Source of the DNA: Nitrospiraceae bacterium
GTDB taxonomy: Bacteria > Nitrospirota > Thermodesulfovibrionia > Thermodesulfovibrionales > UBA1546
NCBI GenBank assembly: GCA_021373015.1
Contig: JAJFTJ010000006.1
Span: 1-64,000 of the forward strand
Length of the DNA: 64,000 bases
Direction: 5' to 3'
Positions within the stretch are counted from its first letter, which is position 1, and each line of letters opens with the position of its first letter. The notes below the pieces were generated by a model that was not told the DNA's origin, searched no databases, and saw nothing but the letters and a program-made list of their open reading frames with translations. This document shows, piece by piece, positions 26,500 through 36,318 of the stretch. Both the position numbers and the translations under genes were made by a program.

Positions 26500-27267
26500 A
26501 TGAGAAATATTAAACTTGTCATACAATACGATGGGACTAACTACCATGGCTGGCAGATACAAAATAGCGACAAAACCATACAGGGAATATTAGAAGAAAA
26601 ATTATCAAATATCACCGGTGAAAAAATCAGTTTGACAAGCGCATCAAGAACTGATGCAGGCGTGCACGCATTTGCACAGGTTGCTTCTTTTCTTACAGCT
26701 TCCAATCTTGAGACATTGAAATTACAAAAGGCGCTAAATTCTTTACTTCCAGAAGACATAAAAATTATTGAGGCTGAAGAAGCATCTTCAGATTTTCATC
26801 CACGATATGATTCATTAGGAAAAACCTATTTTTACTTGATATCAAATACACCCTATTCTTCGGCATTTTTATACAGATACGCCTGGCATCTGCCTTTCAG
26901 TCTTGACCTCTCACAAATGAAAAAAGCAGGAAGGTTCTTTAAGGGAAGGCATGACTTCTCATCTTTCAGAGGTTCTGGATGCGGTGCAAAAACTCCCATA
27001 CGAGAAATAACCTCGCTTAAAATCGAAAAAATTAAGAGAATTGATTTCATGACCGCAAGTTTCAAAGGCGACTATATAAAAATTACGATAGAGGCAAATG
27101 CCTTTCTCAGACATATGGTGAGAAACATCGTTGGCACACTGGTTGAAGCAGGAAGAGGAAAAATCAGTCCCGATTATGTTAAAAAAATACTTCTATTAAA
27201 AGATAGAAAAGCGGCCGGAATCAATGCTCCTGCAAAAGGTCTTTTTCTCGAAAAAATTCATTACTGA
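26500..27267 (+). CDS. truA: tRNA pseudouridine(38-40) synthase TruA
   Basis: 255 residues, full length, with the catalytic D52 in SRTDAGVHA, FHPRYDSLGKTYFY, and the C-terminal FLRHMVRNIVGTL block. It isomerises uridines 38-40 in the anticodon stem. TTGACC with a weak AATTAT box six bases before the ATG hints at a leaderless message. The stop codon directly abuts the convergent DksA-like stop, with no intergenic base. Confidence 0.95.
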   Translation: MRNIKLVIQYDGTNYHGWQIQNSDKTIQGILEEKLSNITGEKISLTSASRTDAGVHAFAQVASFLTASNLETLKLQKALNSLLPEDIKIIEAEEASSDFHPRYDSLGKTYFYLISNTPYSSAFLYRYAWHLPFSLDLSQMKKAGRFFKGRHDFSSFRGSGCGAKTPIREITSLKIEKIKRIDFMTASFKGDYIKITIEANAFLRHMVRNIVGTLVEAGRGKISPDYVKKILLLKDRKAAGINAPAKGLFLEKIHY

Positions 27268-27864
27268 TCATGTCAAAGGCGATGCTTTTTCTATTGCCTC
27301 TAATTCCTCTATCTTTTCCTGACAGTCCCTGCAGTTTATTGCAAAAGGCAATACCTTTAATCTTTGTTCGCTTATCCCCTCGCCGCAGATTTCACATATC
27401 CCATATGAGCCTTCATCCAGTTTACGTAATGATTCGTCTATCTTAAGCAATTTTTCCCTTTGCGCACTGAGCTGCCTCAGGCTTATATCCTCCGAGATAT
27501 CGACAACTGACCAGTCACCGTCATCCAGCGCAGTATCGACAAGCTGCCTGTTTTCGCCTTTTATATATTTTGATGTCTCTTGTTTTATTTCTTTGAGAAT
27601 TTCTTCGCGTTTCTGTAAGAGGATTTTTTTCAGATACTTATTTTTTGCATCAAGATCCTTAACAACCCGCGTTTGAACAGGCTTAAAATTTTTACTTATT
27701 TTTTTCTTTTGTTTTGCCTTGACAACTTTTTTTATTATTTTTTTTGTTTTAACAGTTTTTGCTCTTTTGGTTATTAATTTCTTTTGCACAGTTTTTTTAG
27801 CTGGTCTAATTGCTTTTTTAGCGGGTTTTTTAGCTTGCTTTTTTGGTTCTTTCTTTCTCGCCAT
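27268..27864 (-). CDS. DksA/TraR zinc-finger protein with lysine-rich histone H1-like N-terminus
   Basis: 198 residues. The first ~66 are almost entirely Lys, Ala, Pro, Thr and Val (KKxAKKxxxPAKK-type repeats) like histone H1 tails. Residues 72-198 are a DksA/TraR-type protein: a coiled-coil-forming helix pair, DGDWSVVD near 115-122, and the zinc finger C157-x2-C160 ... C178-x2-C181. Such proteins bind the RNA polymerase secondary channel; the tail could bind DNA or RNA. Last gene of the rpsB operon; its ATG overlaps the stop of a small gene upstream (TAATG). Confidence 0.85.
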   Translation of the reverse strand: MARKKEPKKQAKKPAKKAIRPAKKTVQKKLITKRAKTVKTKKIIKKVVKAKQKKKISKNFKPVQTRVVKDLDAKNKYLKKILLQKREEILKEIKQETSKYIKGENRQLVDTALDDGDWSVVDISEDISLRQLSAQREKLLKIDESLRKLDEGSYGICEICGEGISEQRLKVLPFAINCRDCQEKIEELEAIEKASPLT

Positions 27865-28004
27865 TACTTTGTCTCATCAGATTTTTCTTCTTCTTTATAA
27901 ATCTCGATAATGCTCTTAACTTTTATATCTGCTTGCTTAAGTGCATTCTGGATGTCAGTGAGCTTAGCGTCAACTGTTTTAATGATAAAATTATTACTAG
28001 TCAC
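27864..28004 (-). CDS. Small unlisted protein of 46 residues between frr and the DksA-like gene
   Basis: A GTG-initiated frame with a strong GGAGG seven bases upstream (inside the end of frr) and a stop overlapping the next ATG by one base. The product runs from TSNNFIIKTVDAKLTDIQ to a tail EEEKSDETK; it is charged and predicted helical, with heptad-like spacing of hydrophobic residues. Ribosome site, tight packing (one base after the frr stop) and both junctions argue that it is translated. I recognise no family; it might bind the adjacent DksA-like factor or the ribosome, which is speculation. Confidence 0.6.
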   Translation of the reverse strand: MTSNNFIIKTVDAKLTDIQNALKQADIKVKSIIEIYKEEEKSDETK

Positions 28005-28005
28005 C

Positions 28006-29287
<1,282 letters not shown>

Positions 29288-29295
29288 TTAAGCTG

Positions 29296-29892
29296 TTATT
29301 TTTCTCCGAGTTGGAATCTTACAAAACGCTTAACAACAATATTCTCCCCAAGCTTGGCAATCTTTTCTGTAACAAGGTCTTTTATCTTGAGTTTCTGCTC
29401 AGTGTCTTTAACAAATATCTGTTCAAGCAGACACTGCTCTCCGAAGAACTTGTCGAGTTTTCCTTCAACAATTTTTTCGATGACCTCTTTTGGCTTGTTT
29501 GTCGTCTGAGTCCTGTATATCTCTTTTTCTCTCTCGACAACATCTCCGGGAACATCTTCGCTAGAAAGATAAGAGGGATTTGCAGCAGCGACATGCAGAC
29601 ATATATCTTTTACAAGTCCCTTAAAATCATCTGTCTTTGCTACAAAGTCTGTTTCACAATTTATCTCAAGCAGAACTCCTATCTTGTCCATATGAATATA
29701 TGAACCAATAAGCCCTTCTGATGCCTGCCTGCCTGATTTTTTTGCGGCAGTTGCAAGCCCTTTCTGCCTAAGACAGTCTATTGCTTTTTCAAAATTACCA
29801 CCAGCCTCAGCAAGCGCCTTTTTACAATCCATCATCCCAGCGCCGGTTTTTTCTCTTAGTTCTTTGACTATATCAGCAGAAATAGCCGTCAT
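29296..29892 (-). CDS. tsf: Elongation factor Ts (short form)
   Basis: 198 residues. The N-terminal UBA-like domain has [16 protein letters not shown], and the core has the EF-Tu contact [10 protein letters not shown]. It is about 80 residues shorter than E. coli EF-Ts, having a single core subdomain like the short forms known in several phyla. It exchanges GDP on EF-Tu. The ATG overlaps rpsB by four bases, behind GGAGG. Confidence 0.96.
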   Translation of the reverse strand: MTAISADIVKELREKTGAGMMDCKKALAEAGGNFEKAIDCLRQKGLATAAKKSGRQASEGLIGSYIHMDKIGVLLEINCETDFVAKTDDFKGLVKDICLHVAAANPSYLSSEDVPGDVVEREKEIYRTQTTNKPKEVIEKIVEGKLDKFFGEQCLLEQIFVKDTEQKLKIKDLVTEKIAKLGENIVVKRFVRFQLGEK

Positions 29893-30662
29893 TCTTTTCC
29901 CTCCTCGACTGCTTCTTTCTCTTCCTCTTCTTTCTTAACTTCTATAGTTTTTGTTTCTGCTGTTTCAGCTTCAGCCTTCGATATAGCTGTCCTTCCCTCA
30001 ATTATAGCCTCTGCCATCTTTGATGCAAGAAGCTTTATTGCCCTTATAGCATCATCATTGCCAGGGATAACATAATCAATTTCATCAGGGTCGCAGTTTG
30101 TATCAACAACAGCAACTATTGGTATTGAAAGTTTTTTCGCCTCTGCAACAGCTATTTTTTCCTTCTTTGGATCTATGATAAATACAGCTGCCGGCAGTAC
30201 ATTCATATCCTTTATTCCGCTGAGAATCTTTTCAAGTTTACCGCGCTCTTTTTCCAGAGCAGATACTTCTTTTTTAGGAAGGAGATCATAAGTCCCGTTT
30301 TCCTTCATCGTCTCAATCTCTTTAAGTCTCTCTATGCTTTTTCTTATTGTTGAAAAATTAGTGAGCATTCCGCCAAGCCATCTCTGGTTAACATGGAATG
30401 TGCCTGCTCTCTGCGCCTCTTCAAGCACTGAATCCTGAGCCTGCTTCTTTGTGCCTATGAAAAGAATCGAGCCTTTATTAGCAGAGGTTTGTTTGACAAA
30501 ATTGTAGGCTTCTTCAAGTCCCTTCATTGTCTTTTGAAGATCGATTATGTAGATACCGTTTCTCTCTCCAAAGATATATCTCTTCATCTTTGGATTCCAG
30601 CGTTTTACCTGATGGCCAAAATGAACTCCGGCCTCAAGCAGTTCCTTCATTGTTGCTACCAT
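29889..30662 (-). CDS. rpsB: 30S ribosomal protein S2
   Basis: 257 residues, full length, with the [19 protein letters not shown] start, [16 protein letters not shown] near residue 90 and [10 protein letters not shown] near the end, then an acidic tail ([17 protein letters not shown]) longer than usual. First gene of the rpsB-tsf-pyrH-frr-small ORF-DksA-like operon; AAAGGAGG precedes the ATG. Confidence 0.97.
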   Translation of the reverse strand: MVATMKELLEAGVHFGHQVKRWNPKMKRYIFGERNGIYIIDLQKTMKGLEEAYNFVKQTSANKGSILFIGTKKQAQDSVLEEAQRAGTFHVNQRWLGGMLTNFSTIRKSIERLKEIETMKENGTYDLLPKKEVSALEKERGKLEKILSGIKDMNVLPAAVFIIDPKKEKIAVAEAKKLSIPIVAVVDTNCDPDEIDYVIPGNDDAIRAIKLLASKMAEAIIEGRTAISKAEAETAETKTIEVKKEEEEKEAVEEGKE

Positions 30663-30710
30663 ATTTCCTCCTTTGGTTTTTCCTCCGCCTTTTTCTCTAT
30701 ACCCTATGGG

Positions 30711-30773
30711 CTTTAATCCCTAATTAAGGACCAGATAGAGAAAAGTTGATGGCGTGTGTTTTAGGGGTTAAAG
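30711..30773. promoter_or_regulatory. Inverted repeat in the leader region of the rpsB operon
   Basis: CTTTAATCCCTAA (30711-30723) faces TTAGGGGTTAAAG (30761-30773), a 13-base stem with one imperfect pair and a 37-base loop. On the plus strand the odd pair is a U-G wobble, on the minus strand a C-A mismatch. It lies about 50 bases upstream of rpsB, between it and the dehydrogenase stop, where S2-dependent autoregulatory leaders occur in other bacteria; it may instead be a terminator remnant. Confidence 0.35.
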
Positions 30774-30816
30774 AATAACATATAAGAGTGGTTTTTTCAA
30801 GCAGAAGAGTATGAAG

Positions 30817-31833
30817 TTAAGGGATGATTAAATATTTAATACCTCTGCCTTCAGACAGGTTTTTAAATGCCTTTTCTGTATGCTTTAGAGGGTACCTGCC
30901 TGAAATAAGTTTTTTGATTGGCATCTTCCCCATCTTTAATATTTTATAAGCCTCTTTAACATCCGATGGAGTAAAGTGAAAAACACCTTTAATCGTAATC
31001 TCATCATAATGAAGCCTGCCCGTGTCATAAGTAACAGTAGTCCCCGATTTACAGCCGCCAAACATAACAGCAGTGCCTCCCCTTCTTAGATGCTCAACAG
31101 AAGACTGCCATACATCAGGCTGTCCAGTGCATTCAAAAACATAATCAACACCAAGACCTTTAGTAATTTTTTTAACAGCTGCTTGAAGTTTATCAGGCAT
31201 AACAGCAAGTTTTGCCCCTAGTTTTTTTGCCAAATTCAATCTTTCCTTTTCTAATCCAGCAACAATTACATTAACTCCCTTGTCTTTCAAGAGAATAAGA
31301 TGGAGAAGACCTATAGGCCCAGCGCCTAAAACAAGGGCCGTATCATTTTTTCTAATATACTTACCATACATACCATGGACAACACAGGACAGAGGCTCTA
31401 GGAACACAGCCTGTTCAAAACTAAGATTCTTGGGTTTATGAAAGACATTCTGTTTTACTATATGCGAAGGAAGAAGAACATATTCTGCAAATGCCCCGAG
31501 AACTTTTGTATCCATTATATTTTCGCAGAGATTATAGAGCTTCTTTTTACAGTAAATGCATTTTAGGCAGGGTGCGCTGTGAACAGCCATAATCTCATCG
31601 CCTTTTTTAAAACTCTTCACTCCTCTGCCTGCCTCAGCAACTATACCTGAAAACTCATGCCCGAATAATCCTGGCATAGGAATAACATGATGACCTTGTC
31701 TGTACGCTTTCAGATCTGTGCCGCAGGTAAGCGCTGCTTTAACTTTTACAAGAAGTTCTCCCTTAGACGGTTTTGGGGTCTTAACCTCAGAGAACTCAAG
31801 TTTGCCAGGCTTTAGAATTAAGGTTGCCTTCAA
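30817..31833 (-). CDS. Zinc-dependent medium-chain dehydrogenase (alcohol/threonine/sorbitol dehydrogenase-like)
   Basis: 338 residues of the MDR superfamily. CGTDLKAYRQGHH near residue 38 supplies the catalytic zinc Cys, GHEFSGIVAEAG near 59-70 the His and Glu, and the structural zinc loop is C-L-K-C-I-Y-C-x7-C near residues 96-107. A Rossmann motif GAGPIGL lies near residue 171. The NAD(P)-binding sugar or amino-alcohol substrate cannot be assigned. It abuts the small membrane protein gene and sits in a minus-strand unit with folD. Confidence 0.87.
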   Translation of the reverse strand: MKATLILKPGKLEFSEVKTPKPSKGELLVKVKAALTCGTDLKAYRQGHHVIPMPGLFGHEFSGIVAEAGRGVKSFKKGDEIMAVHSAPCLKCIYCKKKLYNLCENIMDTKVLGAFAEYVLLPSHIVKQNVFHKPKNLSFEQAVFLEPLSCVVHGMYGKYIRKNDTALVLGAGPIGLLHLILLKDKGVNVIVAGLEKERLNLAKKLGAKLAVMPDKLQAAVKKITKGLGVDYVFECTGQPDVWQSSVEHLRRGGTAVMFGGCKSGTTVTYDTGRLHYDEITIKGVFHFTPSDVKEAYKILKMGKMPIKKLISGRYPLKHTEKAFKNLSEGRGIKYLIIP

Positions 31834-32082
31834 CTAAAACTCCATTTTGCCTCCCCATATCTGACCGGCTATTGCTGCAACGGCAAATACAGGGATATAC
31901 ACTATCTCAACCTGGGATAAAAATCTGACGAGGAAAACAAAAGGGACAGGCAGATGTATGTAAAGAAACCATTTGAAAGAAAATTTTATGCTCTTTCCCC
32001 TGAAATAACCGAAAAAAATATTCAACAGGAACGTAAAAATAAAAATGATTATTACAATGGCAGGTTTTGAATTAAAATCCAT
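31834..32082 (-). CDS. Small membrane protein, function unknown
   Basis: 82 residues with two or three hydrophobic helices (about 7-26, 37-52 and 60-76) and a conserved-looking GYFRGKS turn. It begins one base after the folD stop and ends immediately before the dehydrogenase start, so it is part of that transcript. No named family recognised. Confidence 0.6.
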   Translation of the reverse strand: MDFNSKPAIVIIIFIFTFLLNIFFGYFRGKSIKFSFKWFLYIHLPVPFVFLVRFLSQVEIVYIPVFAVAAIAGQIWGGKMEF

Positions 32083-32083
32083 C

Positions 32084-32950
32084 TTATATTTCTATCTTCA
32101 TTCCAGCAGCCATCTTTGCAGACAGAACAGTGTTATACATAAGCATCGCTATTGTCATAGGTCCTGCTCCGCCTGGCACCGGGGTGATAAAAGCTGCGCG
32201 TTCTTTTGCCGATTCAAAATCAACATCACCAACGATCTTGCCTTCAGGAGTAACATTTATCCCAATATCTATTACAGTTGCGCCCTTCTTGACCATATCG
32301 CCGGTTACTGTCTTAGCCTTTCCGATCGCAACACAAAGAATATCAGCGCTAAGGCATTCTTCTTTTAGAGTCGCAGTCTTGCTGTGGCAGATAGTGACTG
32401 TTGCATTTTTTCTTAGAAGAAGCAGAGCTAACGGCTTGCCGACAATAACGCTTCTTCCGATAATAACAGCCTTTTTGCCTTTCGGGTCAATTCCGTATGC
32501 CTCAAGCATTTTTATTGCGCCATGAGGAGTGCAGGCAACAAAACCAGGCTCATCCATAACAAGTCTGCCTAGAGATTCAGGCCCAAATCCATCTACATCT
32601 TTAGCAGGTGATATTTTATACATCACCTCTTTTTCATCCAGATTTTTTGGAAGAGGAAGCTGTACTAATATTCCGTGAATGTTTTTGTCAGAATTCAGAT
32701 TATCTATAAGCTTTATCAGTTCTTCCTGTTTTGTTGTATCAGCAAGCTTATATGTAAAGCTTCTTATGCCAATATCCTCACAAGCTTTTTCCTTTGAAGC
32801 AACATATTTTTTTGATGCAGGATTTTCCCCAACCAATATAACAGCCAGTCCGGGCTGCATCCCCTTTGTTTTCATATCTGCAATATCTTTTTTAAGGGAC
32901 TCTCTTATATCTGCCGCTACTTTCTTTCCGTCAATCAATTGTGCTGACAT
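32084..32950 (-). CDS. folD: Bifunctional methylene-THF dehydrogenase / methenyl-THF cyclohydrolase
   Basis: 288 residues, full length, with the active-site YVASKEKACEDIGI (Tyr and Lys), the GILVQLPLP motif near residue 95, KDVDGFGPESLGRL, and the Rossmann motif GRSVIVGKPLALLL. It interconverts 5,10-methylene-, methenyl- and 10-formyl-THF. In this organism it would supply the methylene-THF that the MetFV complex at 45056-46602 reduces. AAGGAGG precedes the ATG. Confidence 0.97.
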   Translation of the reverse strand: MSAQLIDGKKVAADIRESLKKDIADMKTKGMQPGLAVILVGENPASKKYVASKEKACEDIGIRSFTYKLADTTKQEELIKLIDNLNSDKNIHGILVQLPLPKNLDEKEVMYKISPAKDVDGFGPESLGRLVMDEPGFVACTPHGAIKMLEAYGIDPKGKKAVIIGRSVIVGKPLALLLLRKNATVTICHSKTATLKEECLSADILCVAIGKAKTVTGDMVKKGATVIDIGINVTPEGKIVGDVDFESAKERAAFITPVPGGAGPMTIAMLMYNTVLSAKMAAGMKIEI

Positions 32951-32991
32951 CCTTCCTCCTTACTGCAATATCTGCTTCTTATTAATGAAAA

Positions 32992-33555
32992 TCAATCTCT
33001 GCGCTTGATTAATTCCAGAAGCTCTTCTCTTGTTGATTCCTTTGTTCTGAATATGCCCCTGACAGCAGATGTCACTGTCCTTGCGCCCGGCTTTTTAAGA
33101 CCGCGCATGCTAAGACACAGATGTTCTGCATCAATTATAACCATTGCACCTTTTGGCTTTAGTTTTTCCATTAAAAGATCTGCAAGCTGAGCAGTAAGAC
33201 GCTCCTGAACCTGCGGTCTTTTTGCCAGCACTTCGACCGCCCTTGCAAGTTCGCCAATCCCTGCGATCTTTCCAGAACTTGGTATATATGCAACATGTGC
33301 CTTTCCTATAAAAGGCAAAAGATGATGTTCACATACAGAATAGAATGGAATATCTTTTAACAAAACCATCTCATCGTGGCTCTCGCCTTCGATGTGTTTT
33401 AGAATCTCTTCTGTTGGCGTTTCAAGGCCTGAGAAAATCTCTTCGTACATCTTTGCAACACGCAAAGGCGTATCTTTCAGCCCTGCCCTGTCCGGATTTT
33501 CGCCGACTCCTTCAAGGATAAGCCTGACGCCTTTTTCTATCTTTTTTATATCCAC
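32992..33555 (-). CDS. folE: GTP cyclohydrolase I
   Basis: 187 residues, full length, with the zinc/catalytic CEHHLLPF motif near residue 75, [22 protein letters not shown], and [14 protein letters not shown] providing the third zinc Cys. It makes 7,8-dihydroneopterin triphosphate for folate synthesis. It starts at GTG behind AAGGGG. The distance to folD is 41 bases; folP is at 59349. Confidence 0.96.
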   Translation of the reverse strand: MDIKKIEKGVRLILEGVGENPDRAGLKDTPLRVAKMYEEIFSGLETPTEEILKHIEGESHDEMVLLKDIPFYSVCEHHLLPFIGKAHVAYIPSSGKIAGIGELARAVEVLAKRPQVQERLTAQLADLLMEKLKPKGAMVIIDAEHLCLSMRGLKKPGARTVTSAVRGIFRTKESTREELLELIKRRD

Positions 33556-33659
33556 AAATATCCCCTTTTAGCAGATGGCTCAAAAAGTCTACCATTAAAA
33601 AATAGCATGTGTCAAAACTAAATTACTTATCTTTTTATATGAATATTTTATAGGGAAAA

Positions 33660-34238
33660 CTAAGATTTTGCACAATTAATAAATCGATTGTCAGTGACAA
33701 TTTTATGCATCTTAATATCGTGAATTTCGAAGGGGATGTTCGCAATAATCTGTTCTTCAAATCCAAGCGCTATAAATGAACAATCTTTTTTTGCTTTTGA
33801 TAAAAGCTTGTCATAATAACCTCCGCCATAACCAATCCTGTAACCATTAATATCAAATGCAGCTCCGGGAACAATAAAAAGGTCTATGTCGCCCGCCTCT
33901 ATCAATCTGTCTTCTGTTACATCGGGTTCAAGTATCCCTATAGCACCCAGTGCAAGCTCACCAATATTTTTTACTTCGTAGAGTTTTAATTTTTTGAGTT
34001 CATTATCAACCTTTGGGAGTGCAACATGCTTACTGCCCAGCAATGACTTGATCATCTCGATTGTCTCTACTTCACTTCTGAAAGATGCGTAAATAGACAG
34101 TGTCCTTGCATCCTTGAATTCAGAGAGGCTCTTAGTCTGTTCTGCTATCATGGCTGACTTTGCTTTTCTTACTTCTGCTGGGATTGCATCTCTTTTTTTA
34201 AGCGCATGCTGGCGAATCTCATTCTTGTTGTTATCCAT
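33660..34238 (-). CDS. 5-formyltetrahydrofolate cyclo-ligase
   Basis: 192 residues with an N-terminal basic helix (RQHALKKRDAIP) and the C-terminal ATP/folate-binding GYRIGYGGGYYDKLL motif near residues 134-148. It converts 5-formyl-THF to 5,10-methenyl-THF with ATP, rescuing an inhibitory folate form. Its first eight bases overlap the cooC end. Third folate C1 gene in this stretch. Confidence 0.92.
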   Translation of the reverse strand: MDNNKNEIRQHALKKRDAIPAEVRKAKSAMIAEQTKSLSEFKDARTLSIYASFRSEVETIEMIKSLLGSKHVALPKVDNELKKLKLYEVKNIGELALGAIGILEPDVTEDRLIEAGDIDLFIVPGAAFDINGYRIGYGGGYYDKLLSKAKKDCSFIALGFEEQIIANIPFEIHDIKMHKIVTDNRFINCAKS

Positions 34239-35013
34239 TTAATATGCTAGAAATCTTATCCTTAATATTTTTTACCTCATTCAAAATCTCGGTAGAATTT
34301 TTGTACGGCGCTATTCCTTTGATATCAGCCTCCATTATCGAATTGTTGAAATTGATATGACCAAGAAATTTTATGTCTTTTATTCCATTCTTTATAAAAT
34401 CAATATCCTCTGCATTCCTGACTTTATTAGCAACAACAAAAACCTCTTTTACTCCAAGTGTCTTTGCCATGTCTTTTACAATCCCTGCTGTCTGAATGCT
34501 TCTCTGCCCGGGCTCGACAACAACTATGAATGCGTCCACTGCCTCTGCTGTACCGCGTGTGAGATGTTCAATCCCTGCCTCCATATCAACAATCACAACC
34601 TCATCTCTCTCAGTTACCAGATACTTGAGAAGCCGCCTTAAAAAAATATTCTCAGGGCAATAGCAGCCTGATGATGCATCCTTTGATTTTCCTGTTCTAA
34701 GAAGCAATATCTTAGGATCAATTTTATAACCATACTCCTCAGGAATGTCATCTACTTTTGGATTAATCTTAAAAACTCCGCCTGATGTCCCGGGTTTTGC
34801 TCCGGTCCTCTCTTCGATCAAACCTTGGATGTCAGTTATCGGTTTTATTTTTGCTGCAATATCCTTGTCTATGCCAAATGCTGATGCCAGATTGGCATCA
34901 GGGTCTGCATCAACAGCAATAACCCTTCTGCCTTCTAAAGCAAAAAGATATGACAAGACAGCAGAAAGAGTTGTCTTGCCTACACCGCCTTTTCCTGTTA
35001 CTGAAATTTTCAT
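34231..35013 (-). CDS. cooC: CooC-type nickel-insertion ATPase for CO dehydrogenase
   Basis: 260 residues of the MinD/CooC family: Walker A GKGGVGKTT at residues 7-15, DADPDANLASAFG near residue 36, and the CooC-type metal site region SSGCYCPEN (C-x-C). It ATP-dependently matures the Ni-Fe-S C-cluster of CO dehydrogenase, implying a CODH/ACS in the genome. I place the start at ATG 35013, not the upstream ATG 35031, because a perfect TATAAT box lies between the two. It overlaps the 5-FCL gene by eight bases. Confidence 0.87.
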   Translation of the reverse strand: MKISVTGKGGVGKTTLSAVLSYLFALEGRRVIAVDADPDANLASAFGIDKDIAAKIKPITDIQGLIEERTGAKPGTSGGVFKINPKVDDIPEEYGYKIDPKILLLRTGKSKDASSGCYCPENIFLRRLLKYLVTERDEVVIVDMEAGIEHLTRGTAEAVDAFIVVVEPGQRSIQTAGIVKDMAKTLGVKEVFVVANKVRNAEDIDFIKNGIKDIKFLGHINFNNSIMEADIKGIAPYKNSTEILNEVKNIKDKISSILNG

Positions 35014-35025
35014 CTTGGTATTATA
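35014..35025 (-). promoter_or_regulatory. -10 element of the cooC leaderless transcript
   Basis: TATAAT on the minus strand (35025-35020), then ACCAAG and ATG 35013. The predicted start base is the A of the ATG. The -35 hexamer is weak (TTTTTA at 17 bases). Confidence 0.55.
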
Positions 35026-35070
35026 ACTCATCCTATCACATATAAAAATCCTTTAAAATCAGCGGAAAAT

Positions 35071-35107
35071 TTGATTTTTCCTTCATTTTTCGTTATTATC
35101 TCACATG
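35071..35107 (+). promoter_or_regulatory. argD promoter, leaderless geometry
   Basis: TTGATT (35071-35076), 17-base spacer, TATTAT (35094-35099), five bases, ATG 35105. The predicted start base falls on the ATG. It is divergent to the cooC promoter, 70 bases away. Confidence 0.6.
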
Positions 35108-36304
35108 GAAACCAAAAAATTTATTGATGAGTCAGCCGAGTTTATAATGAACACCTACAACAGGTTTCCGATTGTACTGCGTAAAGGCCGCGGCATAAAA
35201 GTATGGGACACCGAAGGCAAAGAATATCTGGATTTTATCGGTGGAATTGCAGTCAACATACTCGGACACTGCCATCCTAAAATAGTTATTGCATTACAGA
35301 AACAGACACAGAGGCTGATGCATGTCTCGAATCTCTATCATATAGAACCCCAGATAAAACTTGCAAAACTCCTCGTTAGCCATTCTTTTGCAGACAAGGT
35401 TTTTTTCTGCAATTCTGGAGCAGAGGCTAATGAGGCGGCAATAAAATTAGCGCGTAAATATGCCAAGGAACATCTTGGAAAAGATAAGTTTGAAATAATA
35501 ACAGCGCTCAATTCTTTCCATGGACGCACACTGGCAACAGTTGCAGCAACCGGGCAGGAGAAGTTCCAGAAAGGTTTCGAGCCTTTGATGCCCGGATTTC
35601 AATATGTGCCTTTTAATGATATAGATGCGCTTAAAAAAGCTGTAAATGGAAAGACATGTGCTGTGATGCTTGAGCCTGTTCAGGGTGAAGGAGGAATAAA
35701 GATCCCTGATCTGGATTATCTTAAAAATGTACGTGAACTTTGTGACAAGAATAATATTCTACTGATATTCGATGAGGTTCAAACAGGCATTGGCCGCACA
35801 GGGAAACTTTTTGCTTACGAAAATTTTAATGTCATTCCTGACATAATGACACTTGCCAAAGGTCTGGGCAACGGATTCCCTATTGGCGCAATGCTTGCAA
35901 CCGACAAGATTGCTTCAGCATTTGTGCCGGGATCTCATGCATCAACATTCGGAGGAAATCCGCTTGCATGCACTGCTGCAATCGCAACCATCGAAACACT
36001 TCTTGAAGACGGATTTCTTCTTGACCAGTGCAAGAGGATGGGTGAATACATGAAAAATGAATTCAGGAAATTTCATGAAGAATTCCCTAATCTCATAGTC
36101 GATGTAAGAGGCATGGGACTTCTCATTGGAATTGAGTTCACAAGGGATTGTGCAGAGATTGTTAAAGCATGTCTGACAAAAGGACTGCTGATAAATTGCA
36201 CAGCAGGCAATGTGCTTCGCTTTGCTCCGCCATTAATCGTTCAGGAAAAAGATATAGATGCTATGACCGACATACTCGGGGAGATATTAAGCAGTCTGCA
36301 TTAA
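35105..36304 (+). CDS. argD: Acetylornithine aminotransferase
   Basis: 399 residues of class-III PLP aminotransferases: FCNSGAEANEAAIKLARK near residue 101, SFHGRTLATVAATGQ near 140, FDEVQTGIGRTG near 222, and the PLP lysine in TLAKGLGNGFPIGA near 251. Followed 14 bases later by argF, which supports the ornithine branch over succinylornithine or GABA transaminases. It converts N-acetylglutamate semialdehyde to N-acetylornithine. Confidence 0.95.
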   Translation: METKKFIDESAEFIMNTYNRFPIVLRKGRGIKVWDTEGKEYLDFIGGIAVNILGHCHPKIVIALQKQTQRLMHVSNLYHIEPQIKLAKLLVSHSFADKVFFCNSGAEANEAAIKLARKYAKEHLGKDKFEIITALNSFHGRTLATVAATGQEKFQKGFEPLMPGFQYVPFNDIDALKKAVNGKTCAVMLEPVQGEGGIKIPDLDYLKNVRELCDKNNILLIFDEVQTGIGRTGKLFAYENFNVIPDIMTLAKGLGNGFPIGAMLATDKIASAFVPGSHASTFGGNPLACTAAIATIETLLEDGFLLDQCKRMGEYMKNEFRKFHEEFPNLIVDVRGMGLLIGIEFTRDCAEIVKACLTKGLLINCTAGNVLRFAPPLIVQEKDIDAMTDILGEILSSLH

Positions 36305-36318
36305 AAGGATAACTATCA

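Noticed and set aside
26464-26500. truA as a firm member of the leaderless set
   Set aside because: TTGACC is good but the AATTAT box is only a 4 of 6 match, so I kept it out of the main list.
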